NCBI GenBank assembly: GCA_900319105.1
Contig: ONND01000002.1
Location: forward strand, 1-64,000
Length of the DNA: 64,000 nucleotides
Reading direction: 5' to 3'
DNA from: an uncultured Bacteroidales bacterium
Lineage (GTDB): Bacteria; Bacteroidota; Bacteroidia; Bacteroidales; Paludibacteraceae
Program-made: the position numbers and the translations under genes
The notes under the pieces: generated by a model
What the model was told of the DNA's origin: nothing
The model's database searches: none
What the model saw: only the letters and a program-made list of their open reading frames with translations
In this document: one piece after another, positions 59,699-64,000 of the stretch
Layout: the number at the start of each line of letters is the position of its first letter
How positions within the stretch are numbered: position 1 is the stretch's first letter

Positions 59699-60334
59699 TC
59701 ATTTTTTTTCGAAAAATCTGCAAAATTCTTTTAATCCGCATTGTTCGCATTTGGGTTTGCGTGCCTGGCAGATGTAGCGGCCATGCAGCAGCAGCCAGTG
59801 ATGGGCTTTGGGGATGACCTCCGCGGGGATGTATCGGACGAGCTGTTTCTCGGTCTGCAGCGGGTTCTTGCTATTCGTGGTCAGCCCGAGGCGTTCGCTG
59901 ACGCGGAAGATATGCGTATCAACTGCCATCGTCGGTTGGTTCCAGATGACGGCGCACACGACGTTCGCGGTCTTGCGTCCTACGCCTTGGAGCGTTTGCA
60001 ACTCCTCTATTGTGTCCGGCACTTCGCCGTGATAGACCTCCGTCAGGCGTTGCGCCATCTGAACGAGGTGTTCGGCTTTGGAGCGGGGGTAACTGACCGA
60101 CTTGACGTATTCGAAGACCTCATCGCTGGTCGCTGCGGCGAGGGATTCCGGCGTGGGGTAGGCGGCAAAAAGAGCCGGCGTGACCATGTTCACCCGTTTG
60201 TCGGTGCATTGCGCCGAGAGCATTACCGCCACCAGGCACTGGAACGGGTTGGCAAAATGCAACTCGCTCTCCGCTACCGGCATGTTAGCTTCAAACCACG
60301 CGAGAATATGTTGGAATCTATCAGCTGTTTTCAT
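59699..60334 (-). CDS. nth: Endonuclease III
   Basis: The start at 60334 (MKTADRFQHILAWFEANMPV) gives the family length of 211; the frame from 60499 would run through the palindromic repeat and the next gene. Helix-hairpin-helix LQGVGRKTANVVCAV with Lys121, catalytic Asp139 in AVDTHIFR, and a 4Fe-4S cluster by Cys189, 196, 199 and 205 (C-x6-C-x2-C-x5-C). It removes oxidised pyrimidines and nicks the abasic site. Confidence 0.97.
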   Translation of the reverse strand: MKTADRFQHILAWFEANMPVAESELHFANPFQCLVAVMLSAQCTDKRVNMVTPALFAAYPTPESLAAATSDEVFEYVKSVSYPRSKAEHLVQMAQRLTEVYHGEVPDTIEELQTLQGVGRKTANVVCAVIWNQPTMAVDTHIFRVSERLGLTTNSKNPLQTEKQLVRYIPAEVIPKAHHWLLLHGRYICQARKPKCEQCGLKEFCRFFEKK

Positions 60335-60341
60335 TTCATAA

Positions 60342-60375
60342 GCCCTTCCTTTTAGGGAAGGGTTTGGGTTAGGCT
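60342..60375. repeat. GC-rich palindromic repeat, copy 4 (nth leader / DUF4924 end)
   Basis: CCCTTCCTTTTAGGGAAGGG then TTTGGGTTAGG. It supplies the last codons and the stop of the DUF4924 gene and lies just before the nth start. Confidence 0.8.
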
Positions 60376-60813
60376 TCGATAAGCTCCGCTTAGGAACTTC
60401 AGTAATTTTGTCGCTTGTTCCTGTACGCTTGCCGTCTCGGGGCTGATCGGGCGTTTCTGGAGGCGAAGGAGCATAATCTGGTATAGGAGAACCAGGCATG
60501 CCTCTATGTCGCTCATCGTCGGGCGATCCGTTTTGGCCTTCAGTACGTTCAGGGACGGCTGCAGACGAATCACAGCGGCGCGGTACATAGCGTCCTCGTC
60601 CAGGAGTTGAGCATGCAGGTCGATCAACTCATTTAGCGCGTTGTTCGCTAACGCCAGGTGTCCGCCCTCCATAATACCCTCGCGGTGCATCATCTCGTTG
60701 AGTTCGTGTAACTCCTCCGTCGCCTCCGCGTTCTGCGGAAAGGCACGCAGGTAATCCTCCATCTGCCATAGATAGAGGATATATTCGGCTATATTATCCT
60801 TTTTACTCTTCAT
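60352..60813 (-). CDS. DUF4924 family protein (153 aa)
   Basis: All-helical, soluble: DNIAEYILYLWQMEDYLRAF, GIMEGGHLALANNALNELID, DIEACLVLLYQIMLLRLQKR. It matches the DUF4924 family of Bacteroidota, function unknown. The last five residues (LTQTLP) are encoded by a palindromic repeat, so the original C-terminus was probably replaced. It overlaps the S4 gene upstream by 11 bases. Confidence 0.8.
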   Translation of the reverse strand: MKSKKDNIAEYILYLWQMEDYLRAFPQNAEATEELHELNEMMHREGIMEGGHLALANNALNELIDLHAQLLDEDAMYRAAVIRLQPSLNVLKAKTDRPTMSDIEACLVLLYQIMLLRLQKRPISPETASVQEQATKLLKFLSGAYRSLTQTLP

Positions 60814-61243
60814 CTTCCCAATCGTCTATTTCATCTAAATAGTTATCGCTCATGAAGGTCTCAATGTCTCGCCGGTCTTTCTTGGTCGGGCGTCCCAAAC
60901 CTCTGTCGCGTACACCGTTGCCCGCCATGCGTGCGAGTTCGAGGATCTCCAATTGTTCCGGCGAGGTACAATCCCGCAGGTACTCGGGTACGAGCTTGGC
61001 GCCCAGGCGGTTCTCGGTCAACTGGAGCACACGATAGGTGTAGGTGATCGGTCCTTTGCGGACGTTAAAAGTGTCGCCTACATGGAACGTACGGCTGGGT
61101 TTGAGCTGCACGCCGTTCTTAGCCCCATCGGGGCACGATTGTACCATGGTGATCCGCCCGTTCTTACAGGCGTCGGCGGCGATAGAACGCGTCTTGTAGA
61201 TGCGCATCGCCCACAGGTATTTATCTACGCGAACTTCACTCAT
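60803..61243 (-). CDS. S4-domain RNA-binding protein (Hsp15-like)
   Basis: 146 residues. N-terminal S4 fold VRVDKYLWAMRIYKTRSIAA, KNGRITM, VQLKPSRTFHVGDTFNVRKG. The C-terminal tail is basic then acidic (GLGRPTKKDRRDIETFMSDN...DEIDDWEDEE). Hsp15-type proteins rescue stalled 50S subunits carrying peptidyl-tRNA. It overlaps the sulfatase-fold gene by 8 bases. Confidence 0.92.
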   Translation of the reverse strand: MSEVRVDKYLWAMRIYKTRSIAADACKNGRITMVQSCPDGAKNGVQLKPSRTFHVGDTFNVRKGPITYTYRVLQLTENRLGAKLVPEYLRDCTSPEQLEILELARMAGNGVRDRGLGRPTKKDRRDIETFMSDNYLDEIDDWEDEE

Positions 61244-63167
61244 GCGTCAGTTGGTTGGTGATCATTCGATGGATATACTGCTGGATATACGCCTTCAGGT
61301 AATCGGTCATCTCGGCTGGCGTTTGTTCCACGGGCAGCGGATGCGCCAGCAATGTGTCCGTCCGGTAGGCATAGAGCGCCGTCACCTCTTTGCCGTCAAA
61401 CTGCATGAGCAGGCTGTCGCTCATGATCTGGAACAGCGGATTATAGTAGCAAACGGCGTAGTTATGTTGCTTATGGGTGGTGAGAGCATCCTCGCCGAAG
61501 GCGAAATAAGGTTTGGGGTAACCCGTGAAACCCAGTACAGACGGCATGATATCTGTCTGACTGACGATGTCGGTGCGTTGCTCCGCCGGTAGGTGAGCCG
61601 GACAGAAGAATGCGATGGGCACACGATACTTACCGAGGGCGTTGGTGTACGCCGGTGTGCAGAGCTGGTTGGTATGGTCGGCGGTGATGACGAACAACGT
61701 GTTCTCATACCAGGGCTGCGTCCGGGCATATTCAAAGAAACGGCGGATGGCATGGTCGCTGTAGCCGATGCACTGATGGAGCGGCTGGCTGCCTTGCGGG
61801 AAGACGCCTTCGTAGCGTTCGGGCACTTTGAAGGGATGATGGCTCGAAGCGGTAAAGACTGCCGTCATGAAGGGTTCGCTCATCTCGCTCATCGTCCGGG
61901 CGTAGAACTGCAGGAACTCCTCGTCCCATATCGCCCAGGTGCCGTCAAAATCACGCTTCGCGTCCGGATATTCGTCCATGCCGTAGTATCGGTCAAAACC
62001 GGCACTGCGGGCGTAGGCCTGGAAGCCCATCGAACCGTTCGGCGCACCGTGGAAGAATGCCGTTGTGTACCCTTCGTTACCCAGGCAGTCCGCGATAGAC
62101 GAGACCGCGTTGGTGGAGTAGGGAGTGACGACGTACGGATCGATCAACATCGGGATCGACGAGAGCACCGAAGGCATCGCGTCGATTGACTTACGGCCGG
62201 AAGCGAACGAGTACGGCCAGGTCACACTCTGCGCTAAGAGTGAATCCAGGAAAGGTGTGTAGCCTACGCCGTCATTGTAGAACCCGATATGCTCCGCCGC
62301 AAACGACTCCAAGATAAAGACCACCACATTCACTTTCTCTCTTGGCTCTTGACTCTCATCCCTTGGCTCTTGCTCATGCCATGGCGTCATGATCTGCGCC
62401 ACCTCGTCCTCGGCGAAATAATGGGGTTCGGTATACGTGCTGCCTTCGGTCGAACGCATAATACTGAACGGCGTATTGAGCACGAGCAGCGTTTCCTGCG
62501 GCCGATCGGTATATTGCAGGGCATTGCTGAGCGTAATAGGGCGTGTGTATTTGCCGAACCCGCCACGGATGCCGATCACAATAAAATAGACACTCACGAC
62601 GAACAGCAAGGTCTCCACGGGGTAATAGCGCCATGGACACTTTGTCCATTGTCCATTGTCCATTGTCCATTGCAATTTTCGATACAACCACACCACCGCG
62701 GCCATGAGCAGTAACGCAAAGAGGGTAACGTACCAGTACTGTGCGGCGCCTTGTAGAAAAACAGAGAGCAGGTTTCCGTCGTTCTGGAACTCATCGAAGA
62801 ACGTGATGGTCGTGCGTCGGTCGGTGAACCGCACATACACGGTGTCGGCGCAGTTGACCGCGAGACCGATCAGGTTGGGCACCAGAAAGAACCATTTGGC
62901 GACGGACTGATACACGCCGTTCTGACGCCATCTCATCGGCAGCGGGAACAGCGCCAAGAGCAGATAGACCGAACTCAGATAGAGGATGGCGGTCAGGTCA
63001 AAGCGCATTCCTCCAAGTAACATCTCCCATAGATGCGCCGCCGTCACGTCGGGAAACAGATCCGGACTGGTGATGAAGAAAAAAAGCCGTGACAGCGTAT
63101 AAGCCGCCATCACGAGCAGCAGGTTACACGCCGCACAAACCCATGGATGATTCCAAAACCATTTCAT
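61236..63167 (-). CDS. Sulfatase-fold phosphoglycerol/phosphoethanolamine transferase (LTA synthase family)
   Basis: The start at 63167 (MKWFWNHPWVCAACNLLLVM) is preferred because the ATG at 63194 lies in a GGACAAT-type repeat. Five membrane helices precede the catalytic domain: VVVFILESFAAEHIGFYNDG, the Thr nucleophile area in SYGFASGRKS-like ASGRKSIDAMPSVLSSIPML, AVFTASSHHPFKVPERYEGV and FVITADHTNQ. It decorates envelope polymers or lipids. An in-frame insert LQWTMDNGQWTKCPW arose from a repeat. Length 643 residues. Confidence 0.9.
   Translation of the reverse strand: MKWFWNHPWVCAACNLLLVMAAYTLSRLFFFITSPDLFPDVTAAHLWEMLLGGMRFDLTAILYLSSVYLLLALFPLPMRWRQNGVYQSVAKWFFLVPNLIGLAVNCADTVYVRFTDRRTTITFFDEFQNDGNLLSVFLQGAAQYWYVTLFALLLMAAVVWLYRKLQWTMDNGQWTKCPWRYYPVETLLFVVSVYFIVIGIRGGFGKYTRPITLSNALQYTDRPQETLLVLNTPFSIMRSTEGSTYTEPHYFAEDEVAQIMTPWHEQEPRDESQEPREKVNVVVFILESFAAEHIGFYNDGVGYTPFLDSLLAQSVTWPYSFASGRKSIDAMPSVLSSIPMLIDPYVVTPYSTNAVSSIADCLGNEGYTTAFFHGAPNGSMGFQAYARSAGFDRYYGMDEYPDAKRDFDGTWAIWDEEFLQFYARTMSEMSEPFMTAVFTASSHHPFKVPERYEGVFPQGSQPLHQCIGYSDHAIRRFFEYARTQPWYENTLFVITADHTNQLCTPAYTNALGKYRVPIAFFCPAHLPAEQRTDIVSQTDIMPSVLGFTGYPKPYFAFGEDALTTHKQHNYAVCYYNPLFQIMSDSLLMQFDGKEVTALYAYRTDTLLAHPLPVEQTPAEMTDYLKAYIQQYIHRMITNQLTHE
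62636..62673. repeat. TGTCCATTG tandem words inside the sulfatase-fold gene
   Basis: TTTGTCCATTGTCCATTGTC continuing to about 62672: a 9-base unit in about four copies, in frame with the gene. It is related to the words at 63168-63201 and to GGACAAWGTACAAAG words in other genes. Confidence 0.85.
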
Positions 63168-63201
63168 GTCTATTGTCCATTGTCTATTGTCCATTGTCTA
63201 C
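63168..63201. repeat. TGTCTATTGTCCATTG words between pth and the sulfatase-fold gene
   Basis: Alternating TGTCTATTG and TGTCCATTG units fill the gap and reach into the pth stop codon. Same family as 62636-62673. Confidence 0.85.
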
Positions 63202-63761
63202 TTATTGTTGAACTGATTCATGGTTCGGTCAATGCCTTGGAGGCAGAAGGAGGGGATGATCTGGGTCGTCACTTTGAGCCGTTCGTCGATCATCTTCTTC
63301 TCCTCGTCCGTCCATTCGCCCAGCACAAAATTGATCTGTGTCCCGCGCGTGTACTCGTTTCCTATACCGAAACGCACGCGTGCGTAGGCGTCGGTACCGA
63401 TGACGGATTGGATGTTCCCCAGTCCGTTGTGGCCGCCGTTCGAGCCTTGTTTGCGGATCCGGATGGTACCGAACGGCAGGTTCAGGTCATCGACCAGCAC
63501 GAGCATGTTCTCCACGGGTATCTTCTCCTGTTGCAGCCAGTAACGCACGGCGTTGCCGGAGAGGTTCATATACGTGGAGGGTTTGAGCAGCACCATTTCG
63601 GCGTTCTTCACGCGACATTTGGCTACGAACCCGTAACGCTTGTCCTCCCACTGGGCGTTAACCGACGCAGCAAACGCATCGATCATCATGAAACCGATGT
63701 TATGCCGTGTACCGGCGTACTCATCGCCGATATTGCCAAGTCCGACTATTAAGTATTTCAT
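63198..63761 (-). CDS. pth: Peptidyl-tRNA hydrolase
   Basis: The start at 63761 ([20 protein letters not shown]) matches the family, with Asn10 and catalytic His20; the ATG at 63794 adds an unusual leader. Then [40 protein letters not shown] and [17 protein letters not shown]. It recycles peptidyl-tRNA released from stalled ribosomes. Length 187 residues. It lies downstream of the L25/Ctc gene, as in many bacteria. Confidence 0.97.
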   Translation of the reverse strand: MKYLIVGLGNIGDEYAGTRHNIGFMMIDAFAASVNAQWEDKRYGFVAKCRVKNAEMVLLKPSTYMNLSGNAVRYWLQQEKIPVENMLVLVDDLNLPFGTIRIRKQGSNGGHNGLGNIQSVIGTDAYARVRFGIGNEYTRGTQINFVLGEWTDEEKKMIDERLKVTTQIIPSFCLQGIDRTMNQFNNK

Positions 63762-63891
63762 ATTTGGAATAAAGACCGTTTCACTAAAAGACAAAAGACA
63801 ATGGACTGATTTACTATCGGTCGGGGCATTTCTGTCCTTAATCCTTTAGCGCAGCGGTCCATTGTCTTTCAGCGGCTATGCCGCGGTCTCA

Positions 63892-64000
63892 TTAAGCCTG
63901 TTTGCTCTGGCGTGTAGCCTTGACCTCAGCGACGCAAGCGTCAGCCGGGTTAACGAACGTCAGGCCTTCTACCTTCACGTCAGCAACAGCGATCTTCTTA
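63892..64000 (-). CDS. rplY: 50S ribosomal protein L25/Ctc, C-terminal end (partial)
   Basis: The minus strand from the window edge reads KKIAVADVKVEGLTFVNPAD then ACVAEVKATRQSKQA and TAA. This is the last part of the Ctc-form L25 used by Bacteroidota. The gene begins outside the window. The L25-pth order is common. Confidence 0.85.
   Translation of the reverse strand, partial: KKIAVADVKVEGLTFVNPADACVAEVKATRQSKQA

Overview
The window looks like a scaffold piece from an uncultured Bacteroidales (Bacteroidota) genome. The evidence is at least ten promoters of the Bacteroidota type (TTG at -33, TAnnTTTG at -7, 20 bases apart), a SusC/SusD pair, Wza/Wzc export genes, an LptE lipoprotein, DUF4924- and DUF4412-like genes, and short C-terminal tails like those on secreted Bacteroidales proteins. 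No tRNA, insertion sequence, CRISPR array or integrase was found.

Region by region. (1) 1-2.2 kb: the 3' half of a 5S rRNA at the edge, joined to purine-rich sequence that does not look genuine; then an array of very small genes on the minus strand. Three of these are each preceded by a long hairpin element. The three hairpins have different stem sequences but keep the pairing, between conserved flanks. (2) 2.6-17.9 kb: an A+T-rich defence island, all on the minus strand and tightly spaced, apparently one operon from a promoter at 17.9 kb. In transcription order it encodes a HEPN protein, a two-helix membrane protein, a PIN-acetyltransferase-PUA-like protein, an ASCH protein, a GIY-YIG/DUF4357 protein, a BcgI-like nuclease-methyltransferase, a specificity subunit fused to a LexA/UmuD-type S24 domain, a DUF4062 protein, a zinc-hook ATPase, and then four genes of which three share a short motif (GDxxxGDKHVGxxIDxV...GxQ). 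(3) 18.1-26.2 kb: housekeeping and repair genes: a Pif1-like helicase with two DUF488 genes, an acetyltransferase-ogt-glycosylase-DUF1294 cluster, a histidine phosphatase, a Nudix hydrolase and a YqaE/Pmp3-type peptide. (4) 26.3-31.5 kb: a second, smaller defence-like group: a SEFIR/TIR protein translationally coupled to the relic of an hsdS gene, a membrane-coiled-coil protein, a deoxyribosyltransferase-like protein, a lipoprotein and a nuclease-helicase. (5) 31.5-44.7 kb: hsp20 behind a sigma-54 promoter, an S37-like peptidase, a purine permease, gltS, yqeY, secG, lptE, a sigma-54 activator, Wza- and Wzc-like genes and topB. (6) 44.8-54.1 kb: a pectin-utilisation locus (SusC, SusD, PL1 lyase, a small secreted protein, GH28). 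(7) 54.2-64 kb: a COG2509-type flavoprotein, recA, three envelope/secreted proteins, nth, DUF4924, an S4 protein, a sulfatase-fold transferase, pth and the end of the L25/Ctc gene.

How the parts may work together. In the defence operon, the modification-restriction enzyme and its specificity subunit form the core. The RNA-targeting folds (HEPN, PIN, ASCH, possibly the zinc-hook ATPase) could act as a second line. The S24 domain on the specificity subunit keeps its Ser/Lys dyad and a Cys-Gly site that aligns with the UmuD cleavage site, so DNA damage might control restriction. The sigma-54 promoter at hsp20 and the sigma-54 activator upstream of lptE suggest an envelope or proteotoxic stress circuit. 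Two kinds of dispersed short repeats (GC-rich palindromes, and words like GGACAAWGTACAAAG) have entered several reading frames.
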